Shown one piece after another: positions 1-10,674 of a DNA stretch of 22,702 nt. The notes beneath the pieces are model-generated. The model was given only the letters and a program-made list of their open reading frames with translations, did not search any database and was not told where the DNA came from. How positions within the stretch are numbered: the first letter of the stretch is position 1; each line of letters opens with the position of its first letter. Origin of the DNA: Deltaproteobacteria bacterium (GTDB taxonomy: Bacteria > Myxococcota > Polyangia > Haliangiales > Haliangiaceae); assembly GCA_018262455.1 (NCBI GenBank), contig JAGSPR010000168.1:1-22702 (forward strand), written 5' to 3'. The position numbers and the translations under genes were made by a program.

Positions 1-804
1 ATGGCGGCGCGGATGGCGCGGATCGAGCGCGGCGAGCAGGTCGTCGTCGGCGTCAACAAGTGGACCGAGGCGTTGCCGTCGCCCCTGGTCGGAGGGAGCG
101 ATGGCGGCGTGTTCCAGGGCGATCGGGCAGCGGCCGAGGCAGCCGTGCGTTCTCTCGAGCGTACCCGGGCGACCCGTGACGACGCGCGTGCCCGCGCCGC
201 GATCGGCAAGCTCGAGGCTGCGGCACGCGCGGGTCAGCCGATCATGGAGCTCTCGATCGAGTGCGCGCTCGCCCGCGTCACGACCGGCGAATGGGCGGGC
301 ACGCTGCGCGGCGTGTGGGGCGAGTACCGCGCCCAGACGGGCGTCGCGGGAGCGCAACTCGGAGGGAGTGGCGAGGCGTGGGATGCGGTGCGCGCGCGCG
401 TCGCGAGCCTGCCGCGGCGGCCCAAGCTGCTTGTCGGCAAGCCCGGGCTCGACGGTCACTCCAACGGTGCCGAGGTGATCGCGGTCGCCGCGCGCGACGC
501 TGGCTTCGAGGTCATCTACGCCGGGATCCGGCTCGAGCCGGCCGTGATCGCGCAGACCGCGGTGCAGGAAGATGTCGACGTCATCGGGTTATCGGTGCTG
601 TCGGGGTCGCACCTCGAGCTGACCGCCGCGGTGCTTCACGAGCTTGCCGCCCGGCAGGCCGGTGACATCCCCGTGGTGCTCGGCGGCGTGGTGCCCGCGC
701 ACGATCATGACGAGCTGCGCCGGCTCGGCGTGCGCCGCGTGTTCACGCCATCGGACTACAAGCTGGTCGACATCATCGGCGCGCTCGTCGACCTGTGTGG
801 GTGA
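1..804 (+). CDS. ecm: Ethylmalonyl-CoA mutase-type B12-dependent mutase, C-terminal part (5' truncated by window)
   Basis: This is the C-terminal 267 residues of an adenosylcobalamin-dependent acyl-CoA mutase; the reading frame is open from base 1, so the N-terminal substrate barrel lies outside the window. The fragment begins near the end of the catalytic domain ([13 protein letters not shown], residues 12-24). It then has a linker and a complete B12-binding Rossmann domain (about residues 140-265). The cobalamin motif reads [12 protein letters not shown], with H153 as the expected lower axial ligand of cobalt. The SNGAE form and the GIRLEP and VLSGSH segments resemble ethylmalonyl-CoA mutase (Ecm/MeaA) rather than classical methylmalonyl-CoA mutase, which usually has DRGAK. 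Ecm converts ethylmalonyl-CoA to methylsuccinyl-CoA in acetyl-CoA assimilation. The Ecm assignment is from motif recall; a methylmalonyl-CoA mutase-like paralogue is the alternative. The stop is TGA at 802-804. Confidence 0.85.
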   Translation: MAARMARIERGEQVVVGVNKWTEALPSPLVGGSDGGVFQGDRAAAEAAVRSLERTRATRDDARARAAIGKLEAAARAGQPIMELSIECALARVTTGEWAGTLRGVWGEYRAQTGVAGAQLGGSGEAWDAVRARVASLPRRPKLLVGKPGLDGHSNGAEVIAVAARDAGFEVIYAGIRLEPAVIAQTAVQEDVDVIGLSVLSGSHLELTAAVLHELAARQAGDIPVVLGGVVPAHDHDELRRLGVRRVFTPSDYKLVDIIGALVDLCG

Positions 805-846
805 TCGCGGACGGCGAATGACGGTCGCGCGACCGAGCTCGTCATG

Positions 847-880
847 ATCCAGGCCGGGATAACATCCAGGCAGGGATAGC
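847..880. repeat. Two tandem copies of a 17-bp unit upstream of the DUF349 gene
   Basis: Two adjacent 17-bp units (847-863 and 864-880) share the pattern ATCCAGGC-GGGATA and differ at two positions. They lie in the 135-bp gap between the mutase gene and the DUF349 gene, about 60 bp before the latter. They could be a direct-repeat operator or a small duplication; nothing in the sequence decides. A weak promoter-like pair (TTGTGG at 899-904, TAGATT at 922-927, 17-bp spacer) follows them. Confidence 0.45.
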
Positions 881-939
881 AACGTGGTGCCGGACGCCTT
901 GTGGCCGGGGGACCTTCCGCATAGATTGCGCGAACCTCC

Positions 940-4002
<3,063 letters not shown>

Positions 4003-4068
4003 CGGATCTCCACACTGGTTCCGGGCCGGTCGTGGTCGCGTTGACGTGGTCGGGGTCACGTGGTCGAA

Positions 4069-4160
<92 letters not shown>

Positions 4161-4164
<4 letters not shown>

Positions 4165-4343
4165 GACGCGTTCGACGGCGACGTAGACGTCGACCCCATC
4201 GTTGACCTTGCACGTTGCCGCTCGAACGGTACCGGTACCGGACAGGACATCGCCCATCTTCCCGGTTGCGCATTGCACATGCACACCGAGGGTCGACTCC
4301 AACGATGGAGTCGACGTCTACGTCGCCGTCGAACGCGTCAAGG
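4161..4343. repeat. 44-bp inverted repeat (one mismatch) around a 95-bp loop
   Basis: The left arm 4161-4204 and right arm 4300-4343 are reverse complements over 44 positions with a single mismatch. The 95-bp centre (4205-4299) contains a perfect 14-bp palindrome at 4227-4240 (CGGTACCGGTACCG). Homology continues weakly outward: the right side carries degraded GTCAAC-like hexamers (about 4353-4386) in the orientation opposite to the GACCTT array on the left. The unit thus looks like a large, partly decayed palindrome with one side expanded. It lies between gene 3' ends, so a transcript from either strand would fold into a long hairpin. It could act as a bidirectional terminator or mRNA 3' stabiliser, or it could be a remnant of a small inverted-repeat element. 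No target-site duplication or T-tract is obvious. The rest of the 4003-4454 gap shows nothing else I recognise. Confidence 0.9.
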
Positions 4344-4454
4344 GCGCAGACCGGGTCAACGTCGACGACAAACGCGTCAACGTCAACTCCACAACGGGTT
4401 GAGGATCCGGCTGTCCTCGACCGTCTCCCGCGCGCGCAACGATCGGACACGGCG

Positions 4455-5369
4455 TTACCGCCGGCGACCGACGACGCCGCGCATCGTGACGGCTCCCACC
4501 ACGATCGCGCCGCCGATCAGGGCGGTGCCACCCGGCCACTCGTCGAACACGATCGCGACCCACAACGGGGACAGGATCGGCTCGATCACGGGGATCAGCA
4601 TGACCTCGATCGCCGTCGCGTTGCGGATCGCGGTCGCGTAGCACAGGTACGCGGCGGCCTGCTGGACGAGGCCGAGCGCGGCGAGCGCGCTCCAGCCGGT
4701 GAGATCGGGCCACGGACCGAACGCCAGGAACGGCGCACCCACGACGGCGCCGACGAGGTTTCCGAGCAGGAGAGGGCGGAGCGGATCGACCGGCAGGCTC
4801 GGGGTCTCGCTCAGCGCGACCTTGCGCATCGTCATGGCACCGAACGCGAACGCGACACCCGAGCCGAGCGCCACGAGGTTACCCGCGGCGTGATCGAACG
4901 TGATCTGGTCGACGAAGAACAGCGCGATCCCGCCGAGCACGAGCCAGATCGTGACCCAGTCGAGCCGGGTCGCGCGCTCGCCGAGGAACCACTGCCCGAA
5001 CAGCGCGACCCACACCGGCGCCGAGTACTGGATCAGGATCGCGTTCGCGGCGGTCGTCAATTTGTTGGCGACGATGAACAGGCCGGTGGTCGCGGCGACC
5101 GCGATCGCGGCCTGCCACTCGGCGCGCGAGATCCCGCGGAGGCTCGGCCGGCGCCCTTGTGCGCAGGTTCGATAGAGCCAGAGTGCGACCGCGGCGATCG
5201 CGCACCGTGCGGACCAGATCGCCCCGGAGTTCCACTGCACGTACTTGATCAGCACGCCGCCGGTGCTCCAGAACAGCCCGCACAGCGCGAGCAGGATCAG
5301 CGCGCGCTGCGCGGCCTGCGGGTCCTCTCGCCGCGTCTGCCCCGGTGCGCGACGTGCTTCGGAGGCCAT
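4455..5369 (-). CDS. EamA/DMT-family inner-membrane transporter
   Basis: A 304-residue polytopic membrane protein of the drug/metabolite transporter superfamily. After a short charged N-terminus, about ten hydrophobic helices follow in two five-helix halves, as in EamA exporters. The first helix reads LILLALCGLFWSTGGVLIK; the fourth carries IQYSAPVWVALFGQWFL and the ninth VMLIPVIEPILSPLWVAIV, the usual paired EamA signatures. The helix-9 segment with IEPILSPLW followed by the loop DEWPGG is typical of the second EamA repeat. Substrate cannot be told from sequence; family members export amino acids, metabolites or drugs. The ATG (5367-5369) lies 43 bp from the divergent glgB start, so the two share a promoter region. 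The gene ends TAA at 4455-4457, convergent with the DUF349 gene. Confidence 0.92.
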   Translation of the reverse strand: MASEARRAPGQTRREDPQAAQRALILLALCGLFWSTGGVLIKYVQWNSGAIWSARCAIAAVALWLYRTCAQGRRPSLRGISRAEWQAAIAVAATTGLFIVANKLTTAANAILIQYSAPVWVALFGQWFLGERATRLDWVTIWLVLGGIALFFVDQITFDHAAGNLVALGSGVAFAFGAMTMRKVALSETPSLPVDPLRPLLLGNLVGAVVGAPFLAFGPWPDLTGWSALAALGLVQQAAAYLCYATAIRNATAIEVMLIPVIEPILSPLWVAIVFDEWPGGTALIGGAIVVGAVTMRGVVGRRR

Positions 5370-5412
5370 GTTTGCACAACGCTACCCGATCCGCAGAGTA
5401 TCCTGCCGGCGC

Positions 5413-7287
5413 GTGAAGTCCCTTCTCACCGCTGACGACCTGTTCCTGTTCAACCAGGGCACCCACTACCGCCTCTACCAGAAGCTCGGCGCGCATGTCG
5501 TCGAGGGGGGAACCTACTTTGCTGTGTGGGCCCCCAGCGCGCAGCACGTCAGCGTGATCGGGGACTGGAACAGCTGGCGATCCGGAGATGGCGAGCTGCG
5601 GCCGCGCGAGTCCTCGGGCATCTGGGAGGGCGTGGTCAAGCACATCGGCCACGGCGCGCGCTACAAGTACGCGATCCTCGGGCCCGACGGCGTGACCCGC
5701 GAGAAGGCCGATCCGTTCGCCGCGCGGACCGAGCACCCGCCCGCCACGGCATCGGTGGTGTGGCAGGCGCAGCACGAGTGGAACGACGCGGAGTGGCTGG
5801 CGAACCGGGCGGCTCGCCAGTCGCGCTCGGCGCCGATCAGCATCTACGAAGCGCACCTCGGGTCGTGGCGCCGCGATCACAACGAGGTGCTCGGCTATCG
5901 AGCGCTCGGCGAGCAGCTTGGCGAGCACGTCTCGAACCTCGGGTTCACGCACGTCGAGCTGATGCCGATCATGGAGCACCCGTTCTACGGATCGTGGGGC
6001 TACCAGGTCACCAGCTTCTTCGCGCCGACCACCCGTTACGGCGCGCCCGACGATCTGATGGCGATGATCGACGGCCTGCACCGGCGCGGCGTGGGCGTGA
6101 TCCTCGACTGGGTACCCGCCCACTTCCCGACCGATGCCCACGGGCTCGGGCTATTTGACGGCACGCACCTCTACGAGCATGCCGACCCCCGCCGCGGATT
6201 CCACCCGGACTGGACGACGCTGGTCTTCAATTACGGCCGCCACGAGGTGAAGTCGTTCCTGATCTCGTCGGCGATCTCGTGGCTGGACCGCTACCATGTC
6301 GACGGGCTACGCGTCGACGGTGTGGCCTCGATGCTGTATCGCGATTACTCGCGCAAGGCGGGCGAGTGGGTCCCCAACGAGGACGGCTCGAACCACGATC
6401 GCGACGCGATCCGGTTCCTCCAGGACTTCAACCGCGCGGTCTATGGTGCCTATCCCGACGCCCAGACCATCGCCGAGGAGTCCACCGCGTGGGGCGGCGT
6501 GACGCGCCCGCCCGAATGGGGTGGCCTGGGCTTTGGCTACAAGTGGGATCTCGGCTGGATGCACGACACGCTCTCGTACCTGCATCGCGAGCCGATTCAT
6601 CGCAAGTACCACCACGATCAGCTGACGTTCCGATCGATCTACGCGAACAGCGAGAACTACTCGCTGCCGCTGTCCCACGACGAGGTCGTCCACGGCAAGG
6701 GCTCGCTGCTCGGCAAGCTCCCCGGGGATCCGTGGCAGAAGTACGCCACGCTGCGCCTGCTCTATGGCTACCAGTGGACGCTGCCGGGCAAGAAGCTCCT
6801 GTTCATGGGCGCCGAGCTCGGCGTGTGGGGCGAGTGGAACCACGATACCGAGCTCGACTGGGCGCTCGGCAACCACCCGAGCCATGCCGGCATCGCGCGC
6901 TGGCTCGGCGATCTCAACCGCGCGTATCGCAAGTACCCGGCGCTGCATCGCGGGGACTGCGAGCCGTGGGGCTTGCAGTGGCTCGTCGGCGACGACGCCG
7001 ATGCCAGCGTGATCGCCTACGCCCGGTACTCGGGCCATGCCGCGGACTGTCCGATCGTGGTGCTGGCGAACTTCACGCCGGTCCCGCGCGACGGCTACCG
7101 GATCGGTGTCCCTCGCGGCGGGTTGTGGCGCGAGATCCTCAACTCGGACGCCGAGGAATACGCTGGCAGCGGCGTCGGCAACCGGGGCGGCCTGCAGGCG
7201 GAGCACATCGAATGCCGCGGACACGAGCATTCGATCGCGGTGACCGTGCCACCACTTGGCATCGTCGTGTTCGTGGCCGACTCGTAG
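5413..7287 (+). CDS. glgB: 1,4-alpha-glucan branching enzyme (GH13)
   Basis: GlgB cuts alpha-1,4-glucan chains and rejoins them as alpha-1,6 branches in glycogen synthesis. The 624-residue product starts with a CBM48-type beta-sandwich (GGTYFAVWAPSAQHVSVIGDW) followed by the GH13 barrel. All four conserved regions are visible: GVILDWVPAHFP (I), DGLRVDGVASMLY (II, nucleophile D302), AEEST (III, acid/base at E355 or E356) and LPLSHDEVVHGKGSL (IV, D423). The length matches the shorter GlgB class that lacks the extra N-terminal module of the E. coli enzyme. I chose GTG at 5413 because the conserved N-terminus (LTADDLFLFNQGTHYRLYQ) begins just after it. An in-frame ATG at 5368 would overlap the divergent EamA start codon, and the added residues look non-native. 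The GH57/DUF3536 gene follows 41 bp downstream, probably in one operon. No other glg biosynthetic gene is in the window. Confidence 0.95.
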   Translation: MKSLLTADDLFLFNQGTHYRLYQKLGAHVVEGGTYFAVWAPSAQHVSVIGDWNSWRSGDGELRPRESSGIWEGVVKHIGHGARYKYAILGPDGVTREKADPFAARTEHPPATASVVWQAQHEWNDAEWLANRAARQSRSAPISIYEAHLGSWRRDHNEVLGYRALGEQLGEHVSNLGFTHVELMPIMEHPFYGSWGYQVTSFFAPTTRYGAPDDLMAMIDGLHRRGVGVILDWVPAHFPTDAHGLGLFDGTHLYEHADPRRGFHPDWTTLVFNYGRHEVKSFLISSAISWLDRYHVDGLRVDGVASMLYRDYSRKAGEWVPNEDGSNHDRDAIRFLQDFNRAVYGAYPDAQTIAEESTAWGGVTRPPEWGGLGFGYKWDLGWMHDTLSYLHREPIHRKYHHDQLTFRSIYANSENYSLPLSHDEVVHGKGSLLGKLPGDPWQKYATLRLLYGYQWTLPGKKLLFMGAELGVWGEWNHDTELDWALGNHPSHAGIARWLGDLNRAYRKYPALHRGDCEPWGLQWLVGDDADASVIAYARYSGHAADCPIVVLANFTPVPRDGYRIGVPRGGLWREILNSDAEEYAGSGVGNRGGLQAEHIECRGHEHSIAVTVPPLGIVVFVADS

Positions 7288-7328
7288 GGGGTTACGCGGG
7301 GCCGCGATGGTGCTAGCGTATTTGCCTC

Positions 7329-9758
7329 TTGAGTAACAAGTGGGTCTGCATCCACGGGCACTTCTATCAGCCCCCCCGTGAGAATCCGTGGCTCGAAGCG
7401 ATCGAGCCCCAGTCGAGCGCGCATCCGTATCGCGACTGGAACGAGCGCATCACGGCCGAGTGCTACCGGCCGAACGCGGCCGCGCGTGTGGTCGACAACT
7501 CGAACCACATCATCAAGATCGTCGACAACTACCAGCGCATGAGCTTCAACGTCGGGCCGACGCTGATGTCGTGGCTCGAGGAGCACGCACGGGACGTGCA
7601 CGATGCGCTGATCGAAGCCGACCGGGCGAGCGCGCAGCGGTTCGGCGGCCATGGCTCGGCGATGGCCCAGGCGTTCAACCACATGATCATGCCGCTCGCC
7701 TCGGCACGCGACCGCGTGACCCAGGTCCGCTGGGGGATCGCCGACTTCACGAGGCGGTTCGGCCGACGCCCAGAGGGCATGTGGCTCCCCGAGTGCGCGG
7801 CCAACACGGACTCGCTCGAGACGCTCGCGGCCGAAGGCATCGCGTTCACCGTGCTCGCACCGGGCCAGGCCAAGGCCTGGCGGCCCCCGGACGGCACCTG
7901 GCGTACGACCCCCGTCGACCCCGGCAGGGCCTACAAGTGCCTGCTGCCGTCGGGGCGAACGATCGATCTGTTCTTCTACGACGGCGCGACCGCGCAGGCA
8001 GTGGCGTTCGAGCGGCTGCTCGCGGACGGCCACAAGATCATCTCGCGGATGACGGATCGCGGCCCCGCCGAGGGCGGCGAGCCGACGCTGTGCCACATCG
8101 CCACCGACGGCGAGACCTATGGCCATCACCACCGCTACGGCGACATGGCGCTCGCGTGGGCGCTCGCCCAGGTCGAGCAGGGCTGGAACGGCACCCGGCT
8201 CACGAACTATGCCGAGTACCGCGCGAAGGTGCCCGCGACGTGGGAGGTCCAGCTCGCCGAGGACAGCTCGTGGAGCTGCGCGCACGGCATCTCACGCTGG
8301 CGCGATGACTGTGGCTGCAACAGTGGTGGCAAGCCGGGCTGGAACCAGCGCTGGCGACGACCCCTGCGCGACGCGCTCGACTGGCTGAGCGAGCAAGCCG
8401 GCGCCGCGCTCGACAACGTCGGCCGGCTGCTGTTCCACGATCCGTGGGCTGCTCGCGACGCGTACGTCGAGGTGTTGCTCGAGCGTAGCGCGACCGCGCG
8501 CGACCGGTTCCTCGCCACGCACGGATCGCACGCCCTCGATCCCGAGGAGCGCGTGCGCGCGCTGTCGCTCATGGAGATGGCCCGCCACGCGATGCTCATG
8601 TACACGAGCTGTGGCTGGTTCTTCGATGACCTGTCGGGAATCGAGACGGTGCAGTGCATGCAGTATGCGGCACGCGTCGCCGAGCTGATCGAGGACGTCG
8701 GTGGCGATCCGGTGGAGCCGGCATTCGTCGACAGGCTCTCGGCCGCGCGATCGAACCTCGCCGACGAGGGAGATGGCAGACGAGTCTGGGAACGGCGCGT
8801 GCTGCCCGCGAAGATCGACCCTGCGAAGGTGGGCGCCCACGTCGCCGTGCTCACGCTCGTCGAGCCAGGTGCGGCGAAGAGCTTCGACGTCTACGGCTAT
8901 CACGTCGACTTCATCGATCGGATGGAGCGCCGCAGCGGGCGCGCGCGGATCGTGGCGGGCACGGTGCGTGTGCGATCGCGCCTGACGGAGGGCACGACCG
9001 CCCTCTGCTTCGCCGGGCTCCACCTCGGCGAGCAGCACGTCACCGGCGGCGTCCGGCTACCGCCGGCGGACTCTGACTGGTCGCAGATCGTCGACGAGCT
9101 GTCGAGCGCGCTCCAGATCGCTGACGTGTTCGCTGCCCAGCGCGCGGTCGATCGTCACTTTCCCGGAGCGCAGCTCTCGCTGTCGGCCCTGCTGCCGGGC
9201 AGTCGCGAGCGCGTGCTGTCGGCGGTGCTCGGCGATGTGATCGCCACGGCCGAGGCCGAGCTCTCGTTGGCGTTCGATACCCAGGCGCCGCTGATCCGCT
9301 GGCTGGTCGCGCACCAGCTCCCGGTGCCGGACGTGCTGCGCACCACCGTCCAGGCTGCCCTCCATCGGCGCGTGCTGGTGAACCTGCGAGCGGCGGATCC
9401 GAGCTTCCAGCAGCTGCGAGATCACATGGCCGAAGCCGCGCTCGTCCAGGTCAACCTCGACACGCCCGAGATCGCGCTCGCGGCGAGCGAGGGGCTCCGG
9501 CGGCTGATCGATCGCCTCATCGTCACCGATGGCGAGCTCGATCCGCATGCGCTCGAGACCGTCGCACGCGCCGCCGACGTCGCGTCACGCATGAAGAGCG
9601 CGGTCGATCTGTGGTTCGTCCAGAACGCGACGTTCCGGCTGATCGAGCGGCTGCCGGCGCTGCGCCGGCGCGGGCACGCGGGCGAGGCCAAGGCGGCGCG
9701 ACTGGCGGCCGACCTCGAACGGCTCGCTGGCGCGCTCGGGCTCGCCGTACCGCCCTGA
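7329..9758 (+). CDS. GH57-type glycoside hydrolase with DUF3536 C-terminal domain
   Basis: An 809-residue protein with an N-terminal GH57 (beta/alpha)7 barrel and a DUF3536-type C-terminal region. The N-terminus has the family motif CIHGHFYQPPRENPWLE. GH57 catalytic motifs are present: GMWLPECAANTD with E155 as expected nucleophile, and ATDGETYGHHHRYGD with D260 as likely acid/base. The segment TSCGWFFDDLSGIETVQ (from about residue 424) is typical of this GH57/DUF3536 group. Characterised GH57 enzymes act on alpha-1,4 or alpha-1,6 glucans; with glgB 41 bp upstream, a role in glycogen or maltodextrin metabolism is likely. The exact activity (amylase, branching enzyme or glucanotransferase) cannot be decided here. 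There is no signal peptide, so it should be cytoplasmic. The start is a TTG; an in-frame stop at 7314 leaves no better codon, and the conserved N-terminus begins five residues in. Confidence 0.92.
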   Translation: MSNKWVCIHGHFYQPPRENPWLEAIEPQSSAHPYRDWNERITAECYRPNAAARVVDNSNHIIKIVDNYQRMSFNVGPTLMSWLEEHARDVHDALIEADRASAQRFGGHGSAMAQAFNHMIMPLASARDRVTQVRWGIADFTRRFGRRPEGMWLPECAANTDSLETLAAEGIAFTVLAPGQAKAWRPPDGTWRTTPVDPGRAYKCLLPSGRTIDLFFYDGATAQAVAFERLLADGHKIISRMTDRGPAEGGEPTLCHIATDGETYGHHHRYGDMALAWALAQVEQGWNGTRLTNYAEYRAKVPATWEVQLAEDSSWSCAHGISRWRDDCGCNSGGKPGWNQRWRRPLRDALDWLSEQAGAALDNVGRLLFHDPWAARDAYVEVLLERSATARDRFLATHGSHALDPEERVRALSLMEMARHAMLMYTSCGWFFDDLSGIETVQCMQYAARVAELIEDVGGDPVEPAFVDRLSAARSNLADEGDGRRVWERRVLPAKIDPAKVGAHVAVLTLVEPGAAKSFDVYGYHVDFIDRMERRSGRARIVAGTVRVRSRLTEGTTALCFAGLHLGEQHVTGGVRLPPADSDWSQIVDELSSALQIADVFAAQRAVDRHFPGAQLSLSALLPGSRERVLSAVLGDVIATAEAELSLAFDTQAPLIRWLVAHQLPVPDVLRTTVQAALHRRVLVNLRAADPSFQQLRDHMAEAALVQVNLDTPEIALAASEGLRRLIDRLIVTDGELDPHALETVARAADVASRMKSAVDLWFVQNATFRLIERLPALRRRGHAGEAKAARLAADLERLAGALGLAVPP

Positions 9759-9805
9759 CCTCGTGGTGGCCGGCACGGCTATTCGTGCGTGGTATGTAGG
9801 GGGCG

Positions 9806-10593
9806 ATGTTCGCTGACCTCGCCGCCGATACCGCGGTGCGCGCCGACCCCGAAGTCCCGGGGCGCTTTCATCTCCGGCTGCCGGATCACTGGGATTACCT
9901 GCTGCCCTCGGGCGGCACCGTGATGACGTGCGCGTTGCGAGCCGCCGAGGCGGCCCTGGGCGATCCGCTGCTCCGGCTGGCCTCCGCGACCACGATGTTC
10001 TGCACGCCGGTAAACCCAGGCCCGCTCGTCGCCGACGTGGTCGTCCTCCGCCGCGGCGGCAGCACCGCCCAGCTCAGGGTCGCGCTCCGTCACGGCACGC
10101 ACTCGCCGACTCGCCGGCTGTCGAAGACGACAGCTCGAACAACCCGCACACGCGGTTCCGGTTCTACCGCCAGCTCGAGTGTCGGATCGCCGAGGGCGAC
10201 AGGTTCTGGGCCGCGAGCTTCGAAGCCGGACCGGCGCGATACTCTCGGTGGCTGCGCTACCGAGTGCCGCAACGTGATGCGCAAGGCCGGCTCGATCGGC
10301 TCGCGCTGCCACCGCTGATCGACACCATGCCGACGGCGCTGCATCGCGCGATCGGTCCCGGACCGTATCGGTTCTACGCGCCGAGCCTCGATCTCACGAG
10401 CTATGTCGTCGATGACACCACGCGCGAGTGGCTGCTCGTCGCCGTGACCGTGCGGCGCGCGCGCGCGGGCTGGGCGATCGCCGACGCCGAGATCTGGGAC
10501 GACGAGGGCAGGTTCATCGCCTACGGGAGTCAGGCCATGTATCTCCAGGGCCTTGCCGGCGAGCCGCCCGTCGTCGACGCGTCGAACCGGTGA
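9806..10593 (+). pseudogene. TesB-type acyl-CoA thioesterase-like gene, split by a frameshift
   Basis: Two overlapping frames together resemble the double-hotdog acyl-CoA thioesterase (4HBT_3) family. The first half, from ATG 9806, includes WDYLLPSGGTVMTCALRAAE and VVVLRRGGSTAQLRVALRHG. After about position 10095 that frame turns into Arg/Ser/Thr-rich nonsense. The second half continues in the frame one base back, from about 10099, with RYSRWLRYRVPQRDAQGR, LALPPLIDTMPTAL, FYAPSLDLT, DDTTREWLLV and RARAGWAIADAEIWDDEGR, which is the expected C-terminal hotdog, ending TGA at 10591-10593. Joining them requires one extra base (or two fewer) near 10091-10110. The linker between the halves also seems somewhat shorter than I expect for the family, so a small deletion is possible. 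A real inactivated gene or a base-calling error fits; programmed frameshifting is less likely, as no slippery sequence is visible. Confidence 0.65.
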
Positions 10594-10674
10594 CGCCGAG
10601 CGTGACGTACATCGCCGTGTAGTCCGAACGCCTACCAGGCGCGGCGCAATCACGTGCGCTACAGTCCGGCCACG

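Noticed and set aside
5368..5412. Upstream ATG for glgB at 5368
   Set aside because: It would overlap the divergent EamA start codon and add 15 residues unlike GlgB N-termini; GTG 5413 is next to the conserved start of the protein.
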